This document shows positions 1 through 5,459 of a stretch of 5,459 nucleotides of DNA, piece after piece. The translations under genes and the position numbers were made by a program. Every line of letters begins with the position of its first letter. The stretch's first letter is position 1. The notes beneath the pieces are model-generated. The model saw only the letters and a list, made by a program, of their open reading frames with translations, did not search any database and was not told the origin of the DNA. The stretch covers positions 1 to 5,459 of the forward strand of contig JBFKOW010000202.1 of NCBI GenBank assembly GCA_041628615.1. Reading direction: 5' to 3'. The stretch is from JAMWZF01 sp041628615. GTDB lineage: Bacteria; Pseudomonadota; Alphaproteobacteria; Rhodobacterales; Rhodobacteraceae.

Positions 1-333
1 GATCCAGCCGCGCCAGGCGGCGAGGAACAGCAGGGTCGGCAGGTTCGCCACCGCCAGCGTCGGCGTGCTGTGGTGCCAGGCATCGCGCCAGCTGTGCCGG
101 GTCATCCGCTCCCCGGTCTCGAGGGCGTGCCCGAGGAACTCGGCGAAGGACTTGGCCAGCGCGATCGCCAGCACCGATCCGAACAGCACCACCGCGGTCT
201 CGAGCGGCGCGGCGGGGTGGCTGCCCTGCGCGAGCAGGATGCTCAGCACCATGACCGCGCCGTAGACGATGCCGAAGGCGACCGTGTCCAGCCGCCTCCA
301 GCCCGTTGCGGGTGTCCGTTCCGCGCCGCTCAT
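1..333 (-). CDS. Small multi-pass membrane protein of unknown function, 3' end outside the window
   Basis: The frame opens with ATG at 333 and runs without a stop through base 1, giving the first 111 residues. After a short polar N-terminus (MSGAERTPATGWRRLD) come three likely membrane segments: about residues 17–36, 46–67 and 91–108. The loop between the second and third is charged and rich in His, Arg and Trp (HALETGERMTRHSWRDAWHH, residues 69–88), so it probably faces the cytoplasm. I do not recognise the family, and no catalytic motif is visible. The gene starts 13 bases after the TGA of the serine hydrolase gene on the same strand, which suggests co-transcription. No strong ribosome binding site precedes the ATG (only a GGACCGG stretch), so translation may depend on coupling to the upstream gene. 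The hydrophobic pattern and lack of stops support a real gene; its role is unknown. Confidence 0.7.
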   Translation of the reverse strand, partial: MSGAERTPATGWRRLDTVAFGIVYGAVMVLSILLAQGSHPAAPLETAVVLFGSVLAIALAKSFAEFLGHALETGERMTRHSWRDAWHHSTPTLAVANLPTLLFLAAWRGWI

Positions 334-346
334 CGTGCCGGTCCGG

Positions 347-1684
347 TCACCGCGCCATCAGGAACTCCGCGACCGCCTGGTAGGCCGGCAGCGAGGTCGG
401 ATCGATGAAGCCGTTCTGGGCCCGCGGGAACGAGGCCAGCCGCACCAGGACCATCTCTGCCGTCGGGTCGACATAGATCGTCTGGCCATGCACGCCGCGC
501 GCCGCGTAGGCGCCGTGGTCGTTGTGGAAGACCCACCACTGGCTGGTGTAGCTGCCGTTCGGGATGGTCGCGAAGCCGGCGAACTTGGACTGGTCGCCGC
601 CCGCCGCGATCGCATCGACGACCGAGGCCGGGAACAGCCGCTCGCCGTTGATCTCGCCGCCGTTCAGCATCAGCTGACCCAGCCGCCCGAGGTCGCGCAG
701 ACCGGCGGTCACGCCGCCGCCCGCGAAGGGCACGCCCTTGCCATCGACGGTCTGGTAGGCGTCCTGCTCGGCGCCCATCCGGCTCCACAGGCGCTCGGAG
801 GCGAGGTCGGTCACCGCCTTGCCGGTCACCCGCGAGATCATCCAGCCGAGCATGTCGGAGTTGATCGTCTTGTAGTGGAAGGCGTCGCCGTGGTTGCCTT
901 CGGCCGGAACCTGCTGGAGGTATTCCCAGTAGCCGTCCGGGCCGTCGTAATCGGCCGGCTTGGGCAGCGGGCTGGCCGCCGCGGAATAAAGCCAGATGTC
1001 GGCGTTGGGATCCGAGTAGTTCTCGGAATACTGAACGCCGGTGGTCATATCCATGACCTCGCGCACCGTCGCGGTGGCGAAGGCGCTGTCGCCGATCTCG
1101 GGGATCACGTCGCGCACCAGCAGGGTGTCGTCGAGCACGCCTTCCTGCACCAGGATCTCGCCCAGCAGACCGGTGATCGATTTCGTCATCGACATGATCG
1201 CGCGCTTGCCGCCCTCTTCGAGACAGCCGAAGTAGCGCTCGTAGACGACCTCGCCCTAGTGCAGGATCAGCATCCCGTCGGTGTAGTTGGCGTAGAGCGA
1301 CTCTTCCCAGGTCATCTCCTCGGTGCCGTCGATCGGCATGAAGGTCAGGGCGTCGATCTGCTGGCGCAGTTCGGCGAACTAGGCCGGCGTCGGGTAGTCG
1401 AGCGGCACCGGCGCGCCGAGGCCGCGGCTGATTTCCTCGGTGGGCAGGAACTCGCGCAGGTGGCAGACCGACCAGCGCAGCTTGGGAAAGCTGAAGTAGT
1501 TGGAGTCCGGCTGGGTGATGAGCTTGTCGGCCGGCGGCGGGAAGCCCTGCATCCACCCCATCACGCGCGGATCGGAGTCCTGCGCCGAAAGCGGTGCCGA
1601 TTGGGCCTCGGCCCCCGTTGTCGCGCCGAACGTCATGGCGACCCCCGTGACCAGTGCGAGCAGATTAGAAGTTGAAGACGACAT
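347..1684 (-). pseudogene. Secreted NylB-like serine hydrolase (beta-lactamase/family VIII esterase fold), broken by two in-frame TAG codons
   Basis: From ATG at 1684 to TGA at 347–349 one frame encodes a 445-codon protein, a usual length for this family. Residues 1–28 form a signal peptide ending AEAQ, so the product would be exported. The active-site SxxK motif is SMTK (Ser165, Lys168). The catalytic Tyr is most likely Tyr271 in YKTINSDMLGW, 106 residues after the Ser, close to the Ser112–Tyr215 spacing I recall for NylB. A C-terminal HGQ (399–401) sits in GVHGQTIYVDP. Relatives cleave ester or amide bonds in small molecules; the substrate here cannot be told. Codons 102 (1379–1381) and 143 (1256–1258) are TAG. 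Flanking residues read on smoothly on both sides (DYPTPA*FAELRQQIDALTF and DGMLILH*GEVVYERYFG), with no frameshift, so decay looks recent. Both stops precede the catalytic Ser, so normal translation yields no enzyme. A sequencing error or readthrough would restore it. Confidence 0.85.
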
Positions 1685-3173
1685 TGACGAAACCTCCTGT
1701 CCATGGGTCTGCATCCCCGCCGACAACGTTGTCTATTCCCTGTCCGGGAACGGAGACCGAGACGCCTGCAGTGAGGAAAGTGTTGCGATTGATGATCCGG
1801 CTGTGTTCCAGAAACAGATCGTCGGCGAGATGGCGGTCCGTCACGCCGGTTATGATGTTGCCTTCGGCGTCGACGCGGGTGGACTGGCCGAACTGGACCG
1901 GGCTGTTCAGCTCGTTCGCCCGGATATGGGCGTAGCGGACGGTCACCGTATCCTGCCGTGTCGGCTGCATCCGCAGCGCCAGGGTCAGCGCGTTGACGTT
2001 CGAATTGATGAAGGTGGAGGCGGATTTGGACCCCGTCGCCCAGGCGCTGGGGCTGCCCTGGTAATAGAGCGGGTCGAACCGCTCCAGCGTGGCGGTGTCG
2101 GGGTCGTCGCCCGAGAAGGTCTGGTAGCCCAGCGTCAGGCTCGGCGCCCAGGGCAGATCGGCGAAGGCGTAGCCGGCGGTCACCCGGCCGGCCCAGGATT
2201 CGAGGTCGATCCGGTCGTTGCGCTGCAGCGCCAGGTCGCCGGTGAAGGTCCAACCCTCGAGCGCGCCGGTGAACGGGCTGGTCTTGCCGTAGACGCCCAG
2301 CGTCCGGGTGTCCTCCCGCGCGCCGGGGGTGACCGTGGGCGCACCGACGCCGCCGGGCGCCGCCTGCGGATAGGGCGAGTCCGAGGCGAGCACGCGCACG
2401 AAGGTCGCGCCGAGGTAGCCGCCGCGCGGGTCGTCCCGGCGCAGGTCGACGCCGGCAAGCTCGTTGCCGCCATCGGTCGAGGGCAGTTCGTTCGGGTCGA
2501 GGTAGAACGCCGTCGCCGTCACCCCGCCGCTCGACAGACGCCCGATCACGGCGGCCTCCCAGGCCTTGCGCGGGCCGAACTTGAGGGCGCCGCGCTCGAA
2601 GCCGCTGGTCGCGCCGTTGGCGATCAGCATCCCGGTCCCGAGGGTCAGTTCGCGCGGTCCGACGGAGACATCTTAGGACAGGCCGCTGCCCAGCTCGCCG
2701 CGCAGGCCGAGATACGCCTCCTCCAGCGTCGTGGCGCCGGTATCGCCGGTGTCGAAGGCGTCCGTGCCCGACGTGTAGGACGCCACCGCCGACAGTTTGC
2801 CGTAGGCGACCGCACCGGTGTCGAGCCGGTATTCGAAGCTGACGCCGGGCTTGATGTAGCTCTCGAGCCACTGGGTATCCGGGTCGAAGCCGCTGCCCGG
2901 GGCCGTCGCCTCGGCGAGATCCCAGAACAGGTTGCTTTCGCTGACGGCGTTCAGGCCGAACTGGAGATGGCTGCGGACCGTCAGGCCATCGGCGTCGTAC
3001 AGCAGCATCGGATCGCGGTCCTGCGCCCCGGCCGGCCCGGCGCCGAAGGCCAGCATCGCGGCGGCGGCCGCCACGCCCGCCCGGGCCCTGCCGAAACAGA
3101 CCCCCCGGTTGACGGATGACTTGCGAACCCGGTCGGCGGCACCCTCGCCACATCCCTCAAGACAATTTGCCAT
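1665..3173 (-). pseudogene. Alginate-export-type outer-membrane beta-barrel porin, broken by one in-frame TAA
   Basis: Read from ATG at 3173 to TAA at 1665–1667 this is a 502-codon protein. A long basic N-terminal stretch is followed by a hydrophobic Ala-rich core and GPAGAQ, a signal peptide ending near residue 50. The rest has alternating aromatic/hydrophobic and polar residues typical of beta strands and ends in VVFNF, the terminal-Phe signature of outer-membrane barrels. Segments such as RFDPLYYQGSPSAWATGSKSA and the strand-rich C-terminal half resemble the alginate-export family (AlgE-like), which forms channels for anionic or small organic molecules; the cargo here is unknown. Codon 167 (2673–2675) is TAA, inside LGSGLS*DVSVGPRELTLGTGMLIANG, and the frame continues on both sides without a shift. 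The product would stop after about a third of the barrel, so I call a recent pseudogene. An in-frame ATG at 3197 is an alternative start. It overlaps the hydrolase start by 20 bases and is the first gene of the block. Confidence 0.82.
1693..1698 (-). promoter_or_regulatory. Ribosome binding site AGGAGG of the serine hydrolase gene
   Basis: On the minus strand a consensus AGGAGG lies eight bases before ATG 1684. It fixes that start over the in-frame upstream ATG codons at 1714 and 1726. The site lies inside the last codons of the porin gene, so ribosomes finishing the porin would arrive at it directly, which is typical of translational coupling. Confidence 0.85.
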
Positions 3174-3247
3174 GCGCAACCGAGCCCCTGAACCCATTCA
3201 CTTTTTCGCGAAGCTAGTTCAGAGTCCCGGTCCATCAACGCGGTCAC

Positions 3248-3262
3248 CGCCCAAAATGGGCG
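3248..3262. repeat. Perfect inverted repeat CGCCCA-AAA-TGGGCG, candidate operator
   Basis: Two six-base arms separated by AAA lie 23–37 bases upstream of the regulator start. An outer pair CAACG (3236–3240) and CGTTG (3261–3265) is also complementary, the right copy overlapping the inner arm. The position suits autoregulation by the winged-helix protein or control of the divergent porin gene. It could also form a small hairpin in the regulator mRNA leader. Confidence 0.4.
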
Positions 3263-3270
3263 TTGCCGGG

Positions 3271-3276
3271 GGAGGG
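3271..3276 (+). promoter_or_regulatory. Ribosome binding site GGAGGG of the regulator gene
   Basis: The purine run GGGGGAGGG ends at 3276. It is only two bases before ATG 3279 but eight bases before ATG 3285, so the second ATG is the better start. Confidence 0.65.
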
Positions 3277-3284
3277 CGATGCGG

Positions 3285-3764
3285 ATGCCGGAGAAACATG
3301 CCGGCCCTGGCGAACGGATCAGGGCGAATTTCGGAACGGTCTGGCCGGTGCACCTCACCCGCTTCACCCGCCTGCTCGTCCAGTTGCGGGGCCGCTTCGA
3401 CGGGGATCTCGACCTCATGCTGGTGCTCGCCGTGATCGGGGACCGGATGCGGCCCGACAGCTGGACGCCCGAACTCCGGACCGGCCGCAAGCTGACCGTC
3501 GGCGACGACGGGGCGCGCCGCAAGTACCCGGTCAACATCCAGTCCGTGTCCGACTTCTCCGGCATTCCTCGCGAGACCGTCCGCCGCAAGGTGTCGATCC
3601 TGCAGCGCAACGGGTGGGTGACCCGGCACGCGGACGGCCGCCTCGAGGTGACGCCGAGGGCGGCCGAGGATCTCGAAGCGGCCACCGGCGACTCGGTCGC
3701 CTATCTCGAAGCCCTGCTGGCGGCGTTCGAGGCGACCCGCGGGCGGGCCGGCGGGCCGGGCTGA
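3285..3764 (+). CDS. Winged helix-turn-helix transcriptional regulator
   Basis: The product is 159 residues. The N-terminal half contains amphipathic helices (VHLTRFTRLLVQLRGRF and DLDLMLVLAVIGDRM, about residues 22–56) that could serve as a dimer interface. The second half has a winged helix-turn-helix at about residues 82–125: helix SVSDFSGI, recognition helix IPRETVRRKVSILQRNGWV (about 94–112) and a wing RHADGRLEVTP. The IPRETVRRK motif is common in MarR/CRP-like winged helices. A final helix (SVAYLEALLAAFEATR) closes the protein. No ligand-binding pocket or metal site is evident, so the signal is unknown. ATG 3279 is a possible alternative start two codons earlier, but the GGAGGG spacing favours 3285. 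It is divergent from the porin–hydrolase block and is its likely regulator (inference). It is intact, unlike the two genes it faces. Confidence 0.85.
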   Translation: MPEKHAGPGERIRANFGTVWPVHLTRFTRLLVQLRGRFDGDLDLMLVLAVIGDRMRPDSWTPELRTGRKLTVGDDGARRKYPVNIQSVSDFSGIPRETVRRKVSILQRNGWVTRHADGRLEVTPRAAEDLEAATGDSVAYLEALLAAFEATRGRAGGPG

Positions 3765-3784
3765 GGACGCGGCGACGGCCTCAG
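3761..3784. terminator. Inverted repeat CTGAGG…CCTCAG across two convergent stop codons
   Basis: Arms 3761–3766 and 3779–3784 are perfectly complementary with a 12-base loop. They contain the TGA of the regulator and the TGA of the photolyase. A smaller hairpin GCCT-CAG-AGGC (3778–3788) competes with it. Position between convergent genes suggests a bidirectional transcription end, but there is no T-run and the stem is only six pairs, so this is weak. Confidence 0.3.
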
Positions 3785-5271
3785 AGGCGGTCGAGGAAGG
3801 CCTCCGCCGCCGCGAGGTGGGCGTCCCGGGTCTCGGGCTTCATCCGCTCGGCGGTCTTGCACATCATCGCCCAGCGGGGGTTCGAGGCCAGCCGGTCCTT
3901 GTGCCTGAAGATGAACCGCCAGTAGAGCCCGTCCCAGGTCTCGGCCCAGTCGCCCTTGGGCCAGTGGCTCATCTTGCGGACATAGTTCGAGCCCGAGAAA
4001 TACGGCTTGGTGGTGATCTGCCCGCCATCGGCGTGCTGGCTCATCGCATAGACGTTGGGCACCATCACCCAGTCGTAGCTGTCGACGAACATTTCCATGA
4101 ACCAGCGGTAGACGTGATCGGGGTCGATCTCGCAGAGGAACATGAAGCCGCCCAGCACCATCAGCCGCTCGATATGGTGGCAGTATCCGGTCTCCAGCAC
4201 CCGGCGGATCACGTCGTCCAGCGGGTCGATGCCGGTGCTGGCGTCGTAGAAGCAGGCGGGCATCGGCCGGTCGTGGCCCCAGTGGTTGGTGGTCCGCATC
4301 GCCACCCCGAGGTCCTCGTAGGTGGCGCGCATGAACTCGCGCCAGCCGATCACCTGCCGGACAAACCCCTCGAGCGAATTGAGCGGGATGTCGTGGCGCT
4401 CGGCATGGGCCAGCGCGGCGTCGAGCACCTGCCGTGGGGTCAACAGCCCGATGTTGAGCGCCGGCGTCAGGACCGCGTGCCAGAGCCAGCTTTCGCCCTC
4501 GACGATGGCGTCCTCGAAATCCCCGAACAGCGCGAAGCGGTCCCGCAGGAACCGGTCGAGCCACGCCGCGGCGTCGTCATGGCTGGTCGGGTAGAGCAGC
4601 CTGTCGACGGATCCGGGGGCGTCGGGGAAGTCGGACAGGACGCTGTCGCGGGCCGCTTCGTCGATCCTGTCCCGCGTCAGCTCCGGCAGCGCGGGCAGGT
4701 CCGACAGCCGCGACTTCGGCACCTTCTTGCGGTTGTCCTCGTCGAAGGACCATTGCCCGCCGCGCGGTTCGTCGCCGTCCATCAGCACGTCGAGCCTGCG
4801 GCGCTGATACTTGTAGAATTCGGCCATGAACCAGCGTTTGCGGCCGCCCGCCCAGTCCCGGTTCTCGGCCCGCGTGTTCAGGAACAGAGGCGATTCGCGC
4901 AGCACGAGGTCGAGGTCGGCCGCCCCGGCCGCCCCCGACAGCCGCTCGCCGGCGATGAAGTCCACCGGGTCGGCGGCCACCAGCCTTGTCACCCCGTCGC
5001 CGGCCAGCCGCTTGAGGGTCCGGGCCAGGAGGTCCGCGTCGGGCTCGTAGGCGACGGTTTCGACGCTGAGCCCCTGCCCCCTCAGTCGCGCCGCGTAGCG
5101 CGCCATCGTCGCCCGGTGCAACCAGAGCTTCTGCCTGTGGAAATTCGCCGGGTAGCGCGGGTCGCCGAAGAACAGCGGGTCCTCGAACAGGATCACCCGG
5201 TCCGGCGCGGGGTGGAGCGCGGGATGCTCGGCGAACAGGTGGTGCGGAAAGATCAGGGCGGCGGTGGTCAC
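3781..5271 (-). CDS. FeS-BCP/PhrB-type photolyase–cryptochrome family protein lacking the Fe-S cluster cysteines
   Basis: The 496-residue product matches the prokaryotic 6-4 photolyase/cryptochrome (deoxyribodipyrimidine photolyase-related) family in length and layout. An N-terminal alpha/beta antenna domain (TTAALIFPHHLF…VILFEDPLFF) is followed by the hallmark RWFMAEFYKYQRRRLDVLM and GGQWSFDEDNRKK (about 146–183) and a C-terminal helical FAD domain with GWREFMR (309–315), WGHDRPMP (331–338), GYCHHIERLMV (362–372) and SQHADGGQITTKPYFSGSNY (411–430). His365–His366 match the repair-site pair of PhrB. The expected role is light-driven repair of (6-4) photoproducts or light sensing, with FAD. The cysteines known as cluster ligands in PhrB (350, 438, 441, 454) are replaced by Pro350, Pro438, Asp441 and a shortened loop (WPKGDWAETWDGLYW). 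GTG 5271 is chosen because AGAGGA lies six bases upstream; an in-frame GTG at 5301 has no such site and follows directly on a TAG. The frame is intact and ends with TGA. Confidence 0.93.
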   Translation of the reverse strand: MTTAALIFPHHLFAEHPALHPAPDRVILFEDPLFFGDPRYPANFHRQKLWLHRATMARYAARLRGQGLSVETVAYEPDADLLARTLKRLAGDGVTRLVAADPVDFIAGERLSGAAGAADLDLVLRESPLFLNTRAENRDWAGGRKRWFMAEFYKYQRRRLDVLMDGDEPRGGQWSFDEDNRKKVPKSRLSDLPALPELTRDRIDEAARDSVLSDFPDAPGSVDRLLYPTSHDDAAAWLDRFLRDRFALFGDFEDAIVEGESWLWHAVLTPALNIGLLTPRQVLDAALAHAERHDIPLNSLEGFVRQVIGWREFMRATYEDLGVAMRTTNHWGHDRPMPACFYDASTGIDPLDDVIRRVLETGYCHHIERLMVLGGFMFLCEIDPDHVYRWFMEMFVDSYDWVMVPNVYAMSQHADGGQITTKPYFSGSNYVRKMSHWPKGDWAETWDGLYWRFIFRHKDRLASNPRWAMMCKTAERMKPETRDAHLAAAEAFLDRL

Positions 5272-5277
5272 GGACGG

Positions 5278-5283
5278 TCCTCT
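5278..5283 (-). promoter_or_regulatory. Ribosome binding site AGAGGA of the photolyase gene
   Basis: Read on the minus strand, AGAGGA lies six bases before GTG 5271. It decides the start in favour of this GTG over the in-frame GTG at 5301, which lacks a purine-rich site. Confidence 0.7.
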
Positions 5284-5316
5284 TGCGGCGGACCCCGACA
5301 CCTATGACAGCGGCGT

Positions 5317-5333
5317 GGCGCGGCAAGGGCGCC
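5317..5333 (-). other. GC hairpin GGCGC-N7-GCGCC between the tRNA and the photolyase gene
   Basis: A five-pair GC stem with a seven-base loop lies in the 93-base gap between the tRNA 3' end and the photolyase start. It could end tRNA transcription or fold in the photolyase leader. No T-run follows on the minus strand, so a classic intrinsic terminator is not shown. Confidence 0.25.
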
Positions 5334-5351
5334 GTCGTCGCACATCGTCCC

Positions 5352-5364
5352 GGAAGGAAGGAAG
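5352..5364. repeat. Short tandem repeat GGAAGGAAGGAAG abutting the tRNA 3' end
   Basis: Three GGAA units plus a G directly flank the encoded CCA. On the minus strand this reads as a pyrimidine tract (CTTCC repeated) immediately after the tRNA, which may form part of its 3' trailer. Its purpose is unknown. Confidence 0.5.
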
Positions 5365-5441
5365 TGGCGCGGTTGACGGGGCTCGAACCCGCGACCCCCG
5401 GCGTGACAGGCCGGTACTCTAACCGACTGAGCTACAACCGC
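5365..5441 (-). tRNA. tRNA-Asp (anticodon GTC) with encoded CCA
   Basis: The minus strand folds into a full cloverleaf of 77 bases. Acceptor arms GCGGTTG and CAACCGC pair over seven bases. The D arm is GCTC/GAGT with one G-T pair. The anticodon stem CCGGC/GCCGG encloses the loop CTGTCAC, with anticodon GTC at 5405–5407. The variable loop is GGGTC, and the T arm GCGGG/CCCGT carries loop TTCGAAC. The discriminator base is G73, an aspartate identity element, followed by CCA in the DNA (5365–5367). It is transcribed toward the photolyase gene. Its promoter and any partner tRNA lie beyond the right edge of the window. Confidence 0.97.
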
Positions 5442-5459
5442 GCGTGGGGGGTCAGATAC

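Larger units (their letters stand above)
3174..3284. promoter_or_regulatory. Divergent intergenic region between the porin operon and the regulator gene
   Basis: This 111-base gap must hold the promoters for the minus-strand porin block and the plus-strand regulator. It is less GC-rich in its left half, around the T-run at 3202–3206. It holds several symmetric elements: the palindrome TTCGCGAA (3205–3212), CTGAAC/GTTCAG arms (3188–3193 and 3217–3222) around it, and a perfect hairpin-like repeat at 3248–3262. I cannot place convincing -35/-10 boxes. Divergent layout next to a regulator makes operator sites here likely, but that is inference. Confidence 0.5.

Noticed and set aside
347..1195. 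A separate shorter serine hydrolase starting at ATG 1195
   Set aside because: This ATG lies immediately before the catalytic SMTK with no ribosome site. The fragment lacks the N-terminal part of the fold and the signal peptide, and the missing part is present upstream in the same frame.
269..1675. A 468-codon plus-strand open frame antisense to the hydrolase
   Set aside because: Its translation is rich in Arg, Gly, Val and His with no domain pattern, as expected of a GC-rich shadow frame. The minus strand has the signal peptide and catalytic motifs.
1665..2630. A stand-alone porin starting at ATG 2630
   Set aside because: It would lack a signal peptide and the first strands. The family sequence continues upstream across the TAA in the same frame.
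1500..3119. A 539-codon plus-strand frame and a 506-codon minus-strand frame (1633–3153) over the porin
   Set aside because: Both are low-complexity Arg/Gly/Ala-rich translations. The porin frame ends with a proper barrel signature and begins with a signal peptide, so the long open frames reflect base composition.
3263..3925. A 220-codon plus-strand frame overlapping the regulator and the photolyase end
   Set aside because: Arg/Gly/Pro-rich shadow with no recognisable domain, out of frame with a clear winged-helix gene.
3817..5307. A 496-codon plus-strand frame antisense to the photolyase
   Set aside because: The minus-strand photolyase motifs are unambiguous; the antisense frame is Val/Gly/Arg/His-rich noise.
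5352..5441. tRNA-Asp as an integration site for a mobile element
   Set aside because: No integrase gene and no second copy of the tRNA 3' end is present in the window, so nothing supports an attachment site.
1..5459. CRISPR array, insertion sequence or transposon ends
   Set aside because: No regularly spaced repeats, no transposase-like frame and no long terminal inverted repeats were seen. The stops in the porin and hydrolase are point changes, not insertions.

Overview
This is a GC-rich, gene-dense bacterial window. Long spurious antisense frames, a porin–hydrolase gene pair, a prokaryotic 6-4 photolyase relative and a tRNA-Asp with an encoded CCA fit a Gram-negative alphaproteobacterium best. 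That placement is an inference; no taxonomic marker other than the tRNA is present.

Left part (1–3173, all minus strand): a three-gene block in the order outer-membrane porin (alginate-export type, 3173 to 1665), secreted NylB-like serine hydrolase (1684 to 347) and a small multi-pass membrane protein (333 to beyond base 1). The genes overlap or nearly touch, which suggests one operon. The first two are each one continuous reading frame from signal peptide to natural end, but broken by in-frame stops: one TAA in the porin (2673–2675) and two TAGs in the hydrolase (1379–1381 and 1256–1258). No frameshift is needed to join the pieces, so I call both recent pseudogenes. Sequence error, suppression or recoding are alternatives. 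If intact, the set would look like an uptake and hydrolysis module: a porin admitting a small substrate and a periplasmic hydrolase cleaving an ester or amide.

Middle (3174–3764): a 111-base divergent intergenic region with inverted repeats, then a plus-strand winged-helix regulator (3285–3764) that is the natural candidate to control the porin operon. The regulator ends convergently, 16 bases from the photolyase stop, and an inverted repeat covers both stop codons.

Right part (3781–5459, minus strand): an intact member of the prokaryotic FeS-BCP/PhrB photolyase–cryptochrome family, best read from a GTG with a good ribosome binding site. It keeps the family hallmarks and the HH pair of the repair site, but all four cysteines that hold the [4Fe-4S] cluster in PhrB are missing. 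A tRNA-Asp(GTC) gene lies 93 bases upstream of its start on the same strand.

The most notable points are the cluster-less photolyase and the clustered in-frame stops in two adjacent, otherwise well-preserved genes.
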